This document shows, in pieces, positions 12,601-27,600 of a stretch of 64,000 nucleotides of DNA; the stretch's first letter is position 1, and the number at the start of each line of letters is the position of its first letter. Source of the DNA: Stercorarius parasiticus (Eukaryota > Chordata > Aves > Charadriiformes > Stercorariidae); the NCBI GenBank assembly GCA_013396915.1, contig VWZL01000194.1:324764-388763 (forward strand), read 5' to 3'. A program made the position numbers and the translations under genes. A model generated the notes under the pieces. The model was given only the letters and a program-made list of their open reading frames with translations, made no database searches and had not been told where the DNA came from.

Positions 12601-15600
12601 TATTCTGCAAGAAATTCAAAATTAATAATTGAGATATTTTCGCTGTGATTGCAAGTAATGCTGGACAAATATATGCATCCATAATTTGAAATAATCAAAC
12701 AATTTATTTTTTTTTAACATACAGTCAGCAACTGACAAATTGCAAATTCCTGAGTTTTATGGTCTAGTAACATTCTGTCTAGCATTCTTATATTCCTTGG
12801 AAAAGACATTAAAAAGGCTTTAAATGAAAACTAAATAGAACTAATAAGCACTGTCCTAGCAAGAATAAAAACATATGAAGCCAAATATTTTAGCATTAGT
12901 ATTTCCATTGTGTAAGGAAAATGGATTATATATCCAGCACGTTTCTCAAATAGGAATCATCACCAGAATATAAACACTCTACTTCACAAGATGCTGCAAG
13001 TCTAAAAATAAGCAATTTCACAGAGTGCTTGCAAATGAGTATATCACTGCACAGATTAATGGGTACTAGGTACATTCAGCTGAAAAAACCCCCAGTCATA
13101 ACATTCAGTATTTAAGAAATAAAATTACAGGATTGGCTAATGGTTGTACAGCTTTTATAGCTAATCAACTGTACAGTGAGATCTCATTCTCAAATTAAAT
13201 TAACCGTGCAACCTGAACAATCTTCATCCCTCTTCAAATAGTTCAAAATTTCTTTGCTTGAAATTCTCTCCTCCTTCCACTTTATCGCTCACATCTTTAA
13301 GGCCACATACTTTATTTACCACATTTCTAAGCGAGGACAAATGGACACGCTTTCTTTCAAAGCCTTCCCACTGCAGTAAAGCTAGGCTCTGACCCCTGCT
13401 GGTGCAAACCTGAAAGCTGAGCCTCCAATGCCACTGGCCGCCACCAACGTGTTACTTGAGTACTTACACACCGAAAAAATTCCACTAATCCATTACTGTT
13501 TCTATACCATGGCAGTTGCTTTGTCCTTCAAGTGTCTCGCATAACTGCTGCTTACCTGTATTAAACAAAGCTTTTGGTCGCAGCGCAGCTTGAACGGTTA
13601 GAGTGTGAAACAGCTTCCAAAGGGAACAGGTATAACCTCTCAACTCCGGTCTGCTGCCCTGACATCCGACCCACTGAACTTTCTTAGTGAGAAATATCCC
13701 AGAAATCTGAAAAAAAAAAAAGTATTTAAGATACACGCTGCTCTAGGACCTAAATTCACTACTGAACATAACAGCAGTCACAGTTGATACTACCTTGAAA
13801 TTGAGGTGATCCACAAATAAAGAATAGTAAATGACTCTCTGCACTTGTTGCTAATGAATGCACGCTTAAGACAAACACACTTTAAATTTATAACAATCCT
13901 TAAGTCTGAGATACTCTGATGCACCATTACAAAACTCATCCCTCTTGCAAGCATATTACATGATATACAACATGCAGTCACTGATAAAAGAGTATTTTGG
14001 GAAACTCTTCAGGAATAACGCCCATTTCAAAGGGTAAATTTCCCATCGCTTAAACTCAGACCTTCAAGAGAATCCTGCAGGCACAGCAAGCAAAGGCAGC
14101 TCAAAAATAGCTGCTGGGAATCTTGCATCATTTGAAGCTGACGTTAGGGAACACGTATGTGTTAGCGATTGCTTGCTCATTATAAAACTGAGACAGGATT
14201 GTGTACTTCAATTCTCTCATTTCAATTCCTTCATGTGGATTTTTTGTTCTGGTAATGATTTCACTTTGTTTTCATTTTAACCTTCTTATAACTCCATTAT
14301 GACTGAGGGACCATCAGTAAGTGATGTCTTAGATTTATATAGAATCTTATCCTTTACTAATGCTGTATTTTATGCTGGAAACTACTAACAGCTTACCCGC
14401 ATTTTGTTGTTGACCAGATCTAGGATAGCATCATAAGGGATTTTGTCTAATGGAAGGCTCACCAGCCACTCTTGCAAGGTCTCTAACAACTTGACCACAG
14501 GCTGACGGCCAGGAAAAAGCTGAGGAAAAAAAAATAAGAAGAAAACACCCATACTTTAAAGCACAAATCTCATTAGCAGCGAGACACTTTTATCTTGTTC
14601 TAAATGTGTTTTTCCTGTCTTTAAAATGCTTCAGATTTTCTTTTGTTATGATCATATTAATTACTTGTTCTGCTTTCCATAAAAAGCCATCTCACACTAA
14701 CTTTTGCTTATAAAATTTACCAAGTTGCATGCACAAAATGTTAATGAAGCCACTCAACAGCAGGCAGAAATGCTACAAAACAACTTTTGGCAGATAACAT
14801 AGAATTTTGCATTAAGGTAATTCAGCTCAGAAAGGAGCATAAAACCTAAGTTTTATGAAATCCTATGAAATCCTTCTCACTCTTAGAAGGTTAATGACAA
14901 AAATTAGTTCTTATAAATATCGGTTCAGATTTCTGTAAATGTAGATGATGGTTATCTAGAAGAGCATCTTCCCTTTCATATGTGTAATAGTGATTCCCAA
15001 AGTGATTTGGCAATAGTGACTTCCTTAATTTGCAACTTAAAGAAGTCAGAGTCTGGCAGATGAGTGTGTAAATCAGAGGTAATGCCATTATTTTACACTA
15101 TAAATGGTATCTTGCTTTAGTGATGGTTGTAATTACTATAGAATTGAGTATGCATACCATCCTCTAATTACCCTTCCAGAGGGAGCAGTATTTCAACAGA
15201 TGGTGAAATAAAGTCCTCCTATCTGCTACATTAAACACATAAAGCAATTTATGACAGAACACTCTATACACATGCAAGCCTCTCTGCAGCCACTGTCCAA
15301 CTATCAATAATATTTCTAATTCATAGACCACTTACTTGATACCATGCAAATCTAACTCCCTTTTGCTATTTGTGTTGTATCCAAAAGACAACTCTTAAAT
15401 AGTCTGTAAAAAACCAGCACACCTCTGAACTACTGACTGTATGCTATAATTGCACTTACTCCTACAGGAGCCCCAGAATACCATGCATTACTATCTAAAA
15501 GACAATAGTATCTCAGGTAGGTATCAGTCTCATCAAGGATTCAAAAAACAATGGACTTCTGCACCGATTGTAAAAAAAACCTAGTTCTACAACAACGAAA

Positions 15601-18600
15601 ATTTCTCCAGTATGGAACTAGAAACCTCCGTCACTAAAGATTCATCATCACTATAAATGCTGTTACACAGGAGGATGGTATAAAAAGTGTCCTAACAGAA
15701 ACACCTGAGAATCATGAAGGAGAACTCTGAGGAAAGTATTAGCTGACAAGAGAATGCAAATAGAGGACAGCAGTCCCCATGTGTGCAATGGCAGTCTGGA
15801 GATGAGCACACAACTGAAAGAGAGCATTCCCCATTTATGCACTAATAGCCAGGGAAGCAAATGACATCAGCTGGCCGGGAGCCATCAGGAAGACCAGAGG
15901 GTGTTTTAGGGATAATATGATGGAAAGATTACCACTACACTTTCTTAAAGAAATGAGGCCAGCTAGAGATTTCTGACCTCTGATGGCTGCAGGGGGCAGG
16001 CGGGGGGGCAAGAAACAGTCTGTCTGATTTTCAGATAAATCCAGATATTTGGAAATAGTTCATATAGGCCTTATTATTCCCTTAAATAGCTATTGATTCA
16101 CTTTCTTTAAAATAAAAGAAAGCATTAGCTGCTCAGTAAGTAAATCTAAAGAGACATTGGTCACTTCAGCAGGTTTATGTTATAAAGTCAAATTCTTTCT
16201 TCTTTTTTTTTAAGTCATATCACATTTTACATATATTGTCCCTTCACTCAAATGTAGTATGTAAGCACCTTTATTTAAATACTTCATTATATTCAATGCC
16301 TCAATTATTTTGAAATACCCAATTAATTCAATACCTCAATTATATTCAAAATTTAGACAGAAGTTACTAGTATCTCTAAACAGAACACCATTTGTCAAGT
16401 ATGCTTTAACAAAATCCAAAAGTCAAGAATGAAAAACAAAAGTTTTTTTAATCCCACTCAGTTACAATAGCTACTTATCCTGAAAATCTGATAAATGGAC
16501 TATATTTACAGTGTTTGTTCAATATGCTGCAGAGTACTTAAGCTTTATTTAATTTCAAGCCCTCTGAGATTAAATTAAAATGCATTTCAGCCCTATAAGT
16601 ATGTCAGGAGAGCATACAATAACTCAAAAATAACACTTAAAGAAACCCACAAAACTATTTTTTGAAGCTAGCGAGGAAGCATATTTAAACATTCGGAAAG
16701 ACATTTTGAGAGACTTATGTCACATAATAAATTTTATGTTAGAGTCACTTTATTCTTACAAATAATCAAAGACTAGAAATGTATACCTTGGCAGAGACGG
16801 TCACAAAATCCTTGAAGGTCTTGAGCTCAGCTCCCTCAAGTGTCTTGTGCGTAGCAAGCTCTACCCTGAGCAGGTAATGCAATCCCGACTCAAGGTCAGC
16901 CATGTACAGCTTAGATCTGAAACACACATATATAATGTTATAAAGTGGCAGATTTCTTTCGCTCATTTTCTCACCAGTCATGAAGGTAAAATTGATATAT
17001 AGTAGGTGTCATTAAAACCTCAACATTTGCCACTCTGCAGTGATTGCAGTATATCCTAGACCAGTAAGGGAAGGCACAGCAGATAGTTCAGGTGCTCGGT
17101 ACGGTGAATGTCAAGTTCAATGAGTTTCACCATACTCTCCAAAAAGTGTAATTTTATGTCAATTTGTTCAGAGTTTAGACAAATGAAGCACAGCCACACA
17201 CAAGAACTTCTTTTATATTTGACTAAACGTTTTGCCTCCCAGCCAGCTTTGCCTTGTAATGAAATTATAACCCTGACATTGTCAGCAAGGAAATAGCTAG
17301 TGTAAAGAAATTATAGCTTCTCTTCAGCATTGATCACAAATAGAAAAATTACATGCTACGAAAAAAGGGAGACTGTTGAACAAAAGTAGATTATACACAG
17401 AGCAGAAGTGCAAACAAGACTGAAAAAGGTCAATGTTGGAAAGAACTGAATCTAGAAATCCTTTCCCAAATGCAGTTAGTGTACTGTAGGTTCTTTGCAC
17501 ACAAGTTTAATGCTCGATTTTAATCACACCAGCTCTTAAGACAGAATTAGGTACCTTATGACAGGTACAAGTAAAACGAATAAAACAAATCAAAGACTTT
17601 AAGAGTTCCTTCTCACAAACAAGTATCTTCATAACAACAAAAAACACTTTACAAACTATAAATGCATCACATAAACCACCCTACCTTTCAATGCTTTCAG
17701 AGCACAAACTTTAGACAGTATGATACAGAGCAATGTAAGTGAACAAACAAAAGTTCACATAGTTAACAGAGTTAATGCTTTTTGTAAAGTGATTTACAGC
17801 AATATTATTTTTAAAACAAATAGAATTAAAAAAACAATAATTCAAGAAACTGGCTGGCCCCACCTCCTAAATAAAACACAGGAAATAACATATTAAAATG
17901 CAGAATAATCTATATTCTTAACAACTCAAGCTACAGACTTACTCTGAATTTATCTCCTTAATAACGTACTCACTTAAATTTTAAAAACCAGCAAAACTCT
18001 GCTTCAAGTTTCTTAAGTAAAGAGACATCCATATGAATGCATGAGGTTCTCCCAAAGGATCCTATTTAGAAGCCACTTGGACTGGAGATCCATATCTCCA
18101 GTCTTGCTGGAGATTCTGTCTTGCTGGAAAGCAGCTCAATTTAACTAAGTTGTTTTGATAACAGAATGTTTCATATAAAATATTTTATAATAGTCATTGA
18201 AAGAAGATGACACTAATAGTGTCTGCAAAAGGAAAATAAGTACCAAATGAAAGCACTCAGTCCTACATCTTTTCCATCTAAAGATGCTGAGGGATTATCC
18301 CTCTGCAAAGCCCTTGCATCCTTCTCTCAAACAAAGAGGGAAAGAGGGTGAAGATAAACCTTACCGGATTTTGTACGATAAACATCTTTTACAGTGACTT
18401 CAGTATTTTCTATTATACTTGCATTTGACAAGCACTTTTTAGTGGGCACTGCTTCACCATTACACACACAGAGAACTCTCATTTTCTACAGCAGTGTTAT
18501 AGCTTATTATTTTACTATTTATTTTTTCACATCAATTACTTGAAGTTTTCCAACAATTCAAAACAGTAATCTATACACTTCAGGTAATGGGAAATGAGTC

Positions 18601-21600
18601 CTTGGCATTTTTAAGTCAATTAAGTATTAAGCAACGCTTTTGGAGAAAAACATCCCTTCCATGGCAGTGCAGATGCTTGCTCCTAAAAAACAAATACTGG
18701 CAGTCCTCAACAATTTTACCTCTGAATTGTTTGAAACACTGCTCACAATTGTAAAGAAGTTGTAACCTTGATGCTGGAACTGAATTAATTTACAAGTGGT
18801 ACCTGAATATATCGAGAAACGGATGAAGTTGAACCAACAGCTGCGATGCCATAATTTCTGCGGTATTAAGCACGAACGCCTTTAATTTTACTCAGCAGAA
18901 GAATGCAGATCATTCAGTAGTGACCAACCTATTCCACTGAAGGTGCATCACACGGGATGGAATTTAGAATTGTGCTAGGATTTGATAATAAATTACAGCA
19001 CGCCTTCCCACGTGGCAAGAAAAAACTGCAAGCAAATTTTAATAACCAAGTACTGATCTGAAAATCGAGGGTATCGCTTACTTATCAAACTCCTTCCACA
19101 CTTTGATTTCTGTACTCTCCTCTTTGTTGTCTTGAACAGGTAGCTGAAGTGGCAACAGAAGTTTTTTTCTTACGCCTGGCAGTGACTTTAAATATGAAGA
19201 AAAGAAAGACCGTAGAGGCTTCAAACTGCATATAAATGGACAAAGTAAAGATTACTTTTAATATCAGACTGAATGAATATCCAAAGCAAATTAGTACACT
19301 TATAAAATAAAATATTCACTTTGTTTTATGTTTTACAGTCCTAGTGCAACCTGTTATGTTTTGACATAAAGTGAAACGAAATATTGTTCACTTTTGGAAT
19401 AGTAGTAATAATAATTTGGATTAGTGGTTGGAAATTCCATTCAAAATAAGAACACACGTTCATTAAAATGACAGCTCGCCTTACACAGGCAATGTGCACA
19501 TGGATCGAGTATTTTGACTTAGAAGCAAGTTTTTTTAAGAACTTTGATGCTTTGTTAATTTTTTTTCCACTTTTATTCCAAAGTGTTTTCCTTTCAGAAA
19601 TATCCCAGTAATAGGTTAAAGCCACAAATAAGCAAAAGTGGTAAGCAAAAGTAATATTAGGCCTCTTATTATAAAATAAAGGTAACAATATTAAATGGTT
19701 CATTAAGAACAACCACCTCATTGCTCCCAGCATATCAAACTCCATATAACAAGCATTGTATTAGAGCTTTTATTTCCACTTGGAAACACTACTTCAAGTC
19801 ATCTGCTTCCCTAGTGAGTTTTGTCAGCAGTATAAACTTGTTATTGTAGTCTAACATCACAAGGGATATAATTAGCCACCACACCATTTTGGCTGATCTT
19901 CCCTGCTATCCGATGAAGTCTAACTTCTACTGGCATAACCCATGTTGGTGTATTACAAGCACTCACAAAGACTAAACAAGAACAGCAGATTATTTAATAA
20001 TTGCTAGAGAGCGCTCAAGACAGGCAATTTTCAAACACAGGAACAGAACACACAACTTCAGCCAGTACAATTTATTGATTACATGCCAGGACACAATGTC
20101 ATTATATACATGCAAAAGAAGGTTATAGAATAATTTACTTTTTATGAAAGGAAGCTATGGAAACTGGTTTTATAGCTTAAGTGAACTTCCTCGTATTCCT
20201 CAGATAACTACTTACTTGTTAATTAATCCATGGGACCCATTTGGATGTATCAGATAGCATGAAGGGACTGAGGTAATACCAAGTTTCTCAAGAAAAGGCT
20301 TATCAGAAGTCAATGCTCTCTTTACAACTATGTTTTCATACTGGATCAAGTCTAAGATAACCTGGATAATGAAAAGATGACATGAATTATACATTGTTCA
20401 GGGAATATCTAATCTTGTAGGGCAAGACATAAAAGTAGGTGAAGTGCATCATCCTTTAAGGGTATCATTAAGCTGTTCACCAAGGAAGCACATCTACAAG
20501 TATTCTGTAGACACTAACAATTTCAGTTAAAGAAGATTTACCATTCTCTGGAAATTATTTACTCCTATATTCTGTTTTTTTCTTGGTGTACTTATCTTTT
20601 CCCTTTGAAGTCTAACATCTGAAGAAAACATAAGAATGAATGATAAAATGTCCTCATAAACCAAAAATAGCCCAGATGATATTCCAAAAGCACCAACAGG
20701 TTTATGTTTCACTTTATATATATATGACTCTAAAGATAAATTTTCAGGTAGCGAAGAAACATTTATTTGGTCCCACTACTTTAGGGAATTCTGATGTCAA
20801 AGTCCATGACTTAGAAAAGAATTAAGGGCTTACAGGAGTTAAGGCTTTGCCTCGCAAGCCCTGCAGTCTATGGCGCCACAGCACCCAGCTGGCTGTTCAG
20901 CTCTTTTTCTTTACCAACCCCACAACAGAGACTCCATATAGGAATAGGTGCCTATATCTCAAAAGTTCCAGCTCACAGTCCAGCATTTTAGCTCAAACCA
21001 ATCTTCATCAGCTGTTGAAACCTGACACTGGGCTTTTGCACTAGAGCAGCTGGGAGTGGGCACAAATTTCTTGGCAAGGTGTAAACTTCAGCAAAGAGTG
21101 GAGGCAGCAGAAGCTGGTAACATCAGGGTGCCTCAAACATTTGCCAGGACTCAGCTATCAAAGTTCTTTGCCAACTCTGACACTTCTATTTCTTTTTTCT
21201 GTTAGTTTCACAGTTTCCACTATGCTTTTCCCTTTCAGGTGAATATTATCCTTGCTACATTTCCCCTCACTTTTAAACTTGTAATTTAAGAGACCTTCCT
21301 TTCATCAGTGATAAATGCATGGTCTTCCTTTCTTCAGCTCTTGTGACTTCTATTAGATTTGTCCATATTGTCTTATACCGTAAATTTGAAAACAATGTTA
21401 TTTTCTATTTCACTAAACTATTCTATAAAGCAAAAATACTACATAACACTAGCAAGTATTTTTCCTTCTGAAAGCAGACTCCACTTTCTGTTAATCAGAT
21501 GACACTCAGTCTTTCCCTATAACAGCCAGGTAATCAAATTAAAGTGAGCGCGATAAAACGCTGAAGAACTTTAGACCCATCACCTTTCTTCTCTTCAGTA

Positions 21601-24600
21601 ATGCCCACTTGTTTCAGCACAGCAGCTTCCAGAAAACAAATGTCTGGAAGCAGCCTGCTTCTCAAAGTGATTCTTGCTTTTGGCAGCACAGCCTCCTCCA
21701 CTTATGCAACTGGGCCATCTCAGCATCAGATCTAATTAGAAACATTTCACAGACATTGGATGTTTCTACACAGATTATGCCTAGATAATTATGCAATTTA
21801 TTTTCTTTACTTATCCTAGATCTTGGCAGGAAGAGAAAAGTAACAGTTGTCTAAGCTAACAGCAGGCTCATTAGGTGGTGAAATGACGCCAAATCAAATA
21901 TTTTATTGGGGGGGGAAGCAAAAAGCCAGACTTCCACTTCCTCAGTGCCTCAGAGCTGTGAAAATAATTTTATGCGATCATTCTAATTTAGAACATAACT
22001 TCCTAAAACCTATACATGAAGAAAGAGAACCAGAGGATTTAGATTATTATAAACAGTTGAAATCATAAAAGCTGCCCAGAAGAATGAATATTATGAATGG
22101 TTCTCTAGCAGTAACAAAACAATAACATCATCTGACAATATTTCTGTTGTGATCTTCCGAACAGACAGAAAGACAAGAGAATTGTGCTGACAATCAAATT
22201 GATAAATTAATCTTCCACTAAAATGTGAATGGAAGAAGTTAACATGACATCTCATTCATCTGGAAGCAAGTTCCTCTGTGTGACTAAATACAACAGCCCT
22301 ATATAATTCCTTGACTTTCTGATATCTCAAATATGCACAACCTGCCATTTATAACCCTTTAATTCAGCCATATAATCAGAAATTTTGTTGCTTGGCTAAA
22401 TAACACAAAACTCAGCTGTGTTATGACAACATTCATTCATATTCATTATATCATTCAGAAGTCGTACATTACCTCTCGACCAACATAGGAATTATTACTT
22501 TCAAACACAATGGCAGTATAATGATGGTTGTTCTTGTCAAAAAGAGAAGTAATCTCACTGGACCTTTTAAGAAAAGAAAAGTTATTTAGCAAAGGTAGAG
22601 TGCAATGCACCCACTGATGGAATTTCCTTTTATGATCTCATAGCAGAATCGATAATAAGAAAAAAGCTTACTTCATCTTTAGTAGGACCTCCTACATTTT
22701 ATTTAATTAATACAGTAAGCGTACATCAGCCGTATTTTAAACACAGAACTTACGAAACTGGATCCAATGGCGGGCAAGCAGGCGGTCTCAACTCTTGGGA
22801 ATGGTTCTGCAAGAAGTCAATCATCATCTGACGAACTGTTTGCAGCTCCCGATCTGCTCCTGCTGAGTGCAGGTTAACAAAAAAAATACAACACTTCAGA
22901 AAACTGAGAAAAAATTATTCACATGCAGGTTTTCATACACTCTCATACTTTTCTGTGTCAGGTTTTTGTTTTAAATTTGAACTTAAAAACCAGAATACTA
23001 TTTGGCTGAAGAACAGGCACCAAGGATTTAATTGTAGGATTTCATTTTAATGTTGAGATGAGATCATATTTAAAAGCTGTCATCCCACCCCAAAATTAAT
23101 AAAAGCTCAAGACTTTTCCAAATCTAACCATCTGCCTGCCTTGATGATTTTCTCTTCAAAGAACGTTTCATTCTAAATCTGTGCTCACTTTCACAATAGT
23201 TGGTGTGGGCAACTTCAGTAGCTTTTTTGCAATAAGTATATTCATCGTGCATTAAAAACTGCAAAGGTGTACCGTTCTTACCCAAAGGGCCAGGTGAGGT
23301 TACAAACCCACATAACAATATGAGGAAATAACTGAATTGTGAGAATATTTTATTTGCTTTAAAACAAATCAATTAAAAAGCAGAAGCTCTCACAAATGCC
23401 AAGAAGTAACAGGTACAACTAGAATCTGCTTCTACACGAAGGGTTAATGGTGCAGGTGGTCTCTCTTCTGACCTCTGGCCTTTTAAATGTTAATCCATTG
23501 AAAAAGACAACGTTACTTTTGTCCCCAGACAAACCACCTCAAGCTGTGATCCTGTCAGACACACAGGATAAGCCTGTTTTCAGTTAGTCAACATCTGAAT
23601 AGGGGTTCTCCCAGTGAGACTGAGGATGCCTGGAAAGTGGCTGACAGATCAAAAAGCACCAGAGTCAGGACTGAGCAAATTGGATCTCGTGCTGATGAGG
23701 TGTGTGGTGGAAAAAAAGGAATTTAAAAAAATTATCTAGCCATTTGTGAAAATTAAGAACTACATTTAAAAAAAAAAAAAAGAGCGTGAGCACTAACTTC
23801 TTGAAGAAATGTTTTGCCTGTCTGTAATTCTGCCTGACATTCCATTTTCATACAGTACTTGCAATATCATATCTTAAAGAACTATTTACTGTCCATCCCA
23901 TCTCTAGCTGTCTAAACTAACTGACAGGCAAAGGGATTTTGCTTATTGTATGACACAGTCCTGGCTGATAGGATAACTGCTTTGGGGATTTCCTACAGTA
24001 GGATATTCTTACCTTTGTAATTTTCTCCAGTAGTAAACTGCTTTGTAAATGCTTTGAAGTACTACATGGGAGAAAAAAAAGTATTACTGCTTTGAAAAGA
24101 ACTCACTATATCAGACAAAAGCTCAGTTTAGAAACAAAAATGGCTTTCAAGAGTTTTTACTTTTTATGGCTGTAATTACAAATAATTTTTCTGTTCTTTC
24201 TGTTCAGAAGGCAGTTTTCCCCTCAGCCTGTGAGTTCCAAAGACCTGCTTCTCAACTATATGAGCATGGCTCATATGTACCAGTTGAAACTCTGATACGC
24301 AATAAAGCCAACTGTTAAAAGAAAAATACTGTAATGCGTAATTCAATACTGTGTATCAATCCATTACTGCAAACATTAACCCAAATATGAATTAACTGAT
24401 TACCAAATCAGTACTAACAACTGTGTATATACTTAGAACACTATTAACATTTTCTCAACTCCCTCCAGTGGTTAAACAGGATATATAATGGAGCCTGACT
24501 GCCTTCTGCTATAGAAAAAAAAAAAAAAAAAAGAGTACATTCCAATTTACACCCAAAACTTTAAAAATTAAAAAAAAAAACCACCCACAATTGTTCTTTC

Positions 24601-27600
24601 TATTAGGGTAGAACATCACAAATTCTACAGTGAAATGTCTCCTGCTCCCTCTCCTGTCATAACAAACACATATTCAATCCTCTCCATCCATCACATTCTG
24701 CTCACACGGTTAATAATGTGATTATACAGATTGACAGAGACGGAGAAGTTAAAATGGCACTTAGACCTGGAAACGAACAATGGGAGATACTTTTGGCAAA
24801 CAAAAGATCCCTTTTAAAAGCCAGTTTAAGCAAGTTACAAAATTGATTAGAAAAACAGTGAAGGATCGATCAAGAGTAAATTTTTAATTGGTCATGAAAT
24901 AAGCTTATTTCATGATGCAATTGAAATGTATTATCTTTACTTCCACATAACAAAACCAAAAACACTATTAATAACCATGAGCACTTGAATTTGAAAAATA
25001 TTTACACAAATTGTTATTATCTATCAAATATATTACAACTAGGTGTTATATAAATGTTAAGAATATAGCTCCGTCTAGAACGGTATCTTCTTTAAAGAAG
25101 AATTTTTCAGATTTAGAACTGTGGAGCGAATTACTGCTATAAATAACTGCATCAGCTATTGCATTCAGCAAGAAGAAACAGAATTAATCTTTTATCAACC
25201 CTGCAGCTTCCTAAGCAAAAGCAAAGAAAAAGTCCAGCTAAAGAACAACTAGTTACTTGTAACATTCTGTGCAAGCAAATTTGTTAGAGTTTTAGTTACT
25301 ATAAAGCATGCATTATTTACCTAAGGCAATATATTACGCCACTTACCCTAAAAGTCGGGTAATAGTGAATACCATATTCTTTGCACGTCTCATAGTTCTC
25401 TTCTTCCCCACAATCCAGCACACCAACTCTAATTGCAGATTCCCAGTCTGAAAACAAAGATATCTTTCAATTTTCAGCAGAAGCAATCACGGATCCCAGC
25501 TGATAGATTGCCCTGCTGCTCATGGAAGTCAACAGCAGTACTCCGATAGATTCCAATGGCAGAAAAATCAAGCCCACCGTCGATTCTCATTTGCTATTCA
25601 TTTCTATCCTCAAGTGTAATACAATCTACTGATTTTTAAAATAACTAAAACCTCCCTGATTTTTTTTTCTTATCTGCATCAATATTTTCAGTACACCTAA
25701 ATAAAAAAGAATCCCAACACACAACGTAGCAGTTCCAGGGTCGAAAACACTTTATTGAATCCAGGAAGATGAAATAGGGGCCAACCCAACACTTGCAAGA
25801 TACTGGATTGTATTACCTAGCATAATATGTATAACTGAATAAAATTAATCCAACAGTTACTCATTCACATGGCTGTCAATTACAAGTCCATAAATTTGAT
25901 GCATCTTGTATTATAGCTGTTTTAACAAAGACTCACTGTTTACTGAACTTCTCAGAGTTCCAGAACTGCACACAACCCAAGACTCACATATTTTCTACTG
26001 AAAGTTGTCTTTATCTTTTAGTACTGTTCAGGAATACGTTAGATATACCTCAAAAAATATCTGAGTTTTAACCAGGGCGTTAAATAGTTGGGTTTGAACG
26101 TCACTGTAAGTTTCCTTTATAAATGTTTCATAGCAATAACCACAAGAGTTCAAGTATTTCTATAAATATGCTTATATAACTTTTATTGAAGTTTTCAACT
26201 CATTTATAGCTTTTTCCTTCTCATTTTGCTATGAACTTATCTTTTTGAGCCACGCTCCACTGCGGCAATCACTTTAAGGAAGAACCACTGCAAGAGACTC
26301 CTTAGACAGTTACTTTCTAAAGCTAAGCTAAATCATAACAGCTGTAAGCAGAATTTGAAGGTACACCACAATTCCCAAGTATCAATAAAGTTTAAAAAGC
26401 ACTAAAATTAAACTTGCTTTGATAGCAAAGAGCACGAAAGCTTCATCAAGTTCAAGATCTGATTGACAGGTGCATGCCTAGCGGCTTTTGAAATTTAGCT
26501 TGACCTTTATTTGTCTTTGGAGGAGGATGGGGCAGCTGATGGAGAATTTCAGTTGTGCTAAACAGGCACCAGAAGTAACTACGAGCATGCTAGAGCAGAT
26601 GGGCATGTATTCACAGGAACACAAAAGATACAACAGTCTATTTCATCAAATAAAATGCAAAATTAAAAAAAAAAAAGAAAAGTTTGGCTTCTGGGTATCT
26701 ATCTCATTCAGCTTTCACCACTCCTCCTCCTTTTTCCACCTGTCTCGATCCTCCTCCACGCAATGAATAGAAGCACTATGAACGTAATGCAAATAGCCTA
26801 CTGGCAACAATGCAAACCCATCTCTAGCTAAATACTTGGGTTAAAGAGCACCAGCTGGGATGTGTGCTGCTTAGCATTTGCTTCTGCTTAAAAAGGAGCT
26901 TTTCCTTTCTACAGGATGCCAAAGTTGCTGGCGTGCACAGCCCAGACACTGAGTTTACAGTGGCACTGCAGCCTGCATTGTTTTTTTTTTAAATGCTGAT
27001 ACATTTTAAATTAACATTAGTACTTTTGAAATAGTAACTCACAAACTATGTGAAAGGGGTAGATGAATGATACCATATTAACCAACACTATTTCTCTTTC
27101 TGCTAAACAACTTCCAATGAATGACCGGAATGTATGTATTGGACAATCTGGAAATCCAGCAGGTTGGTTAAACCTCCCACTTAAGAAATGCTACAGAATT
27201 CCAGCACACCAGTCACTGTGCATTACGAGGAAGATGCTTTCTTTGCATAAACCTTCCGTATTCCCTCCAGCAGGTAGATGCAATGCTGTGTGAAGTTTCA
27301 GTCAGGGAGACAAGATCACATGCCTGCTACTTGCGAGTTATGTATTTTAACACATAGGCTGCTTCCCGAGTAATGACAAGGTTTCTGCAGTTCCCCACCA
27401 AATGTGTTCAAAGAATAATTTCTAGAAGGAAATAATTCTTGCTAGATTTGGAAGAACAATTGCTAGATTTGGAACAGTTGTTCCAAATCCAGAGGAGTGG
27501 ATTGCTTCTGCATTTAATTGAAGAGTTGTTGTATATGAGATTTCCAAGGGTTTGTTACTTCTATGTAGAAAATTACTACACATAATCCCACCCCACAGGC

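Larger units (their letters stand above)
16917..22472 (-). other. QSOX2 introns 7, 6 and 5 (around exons 7 and 6)
   Basis: AT-rich intronic DNA around the two exons. There is a perfect 9-bp-arm hairpin at 18081-18102. The 134-codon minus frame at 19341-19745 has no splice context or similarity. Confidence 0.8.

Noticed and set aside
15719..15860. Degenerate 57-bp tandem repeat
   Set aside because: Copies around CCCCATGTGTGCA and CCCCATTTATGCA are only loosely similar; chance cannot be excluded.
19341..19745. 134-codon minus-strand open frame
   Set aside because: It lies in a QSOX2 intron, shows no family similarity and has no matching splice sites.
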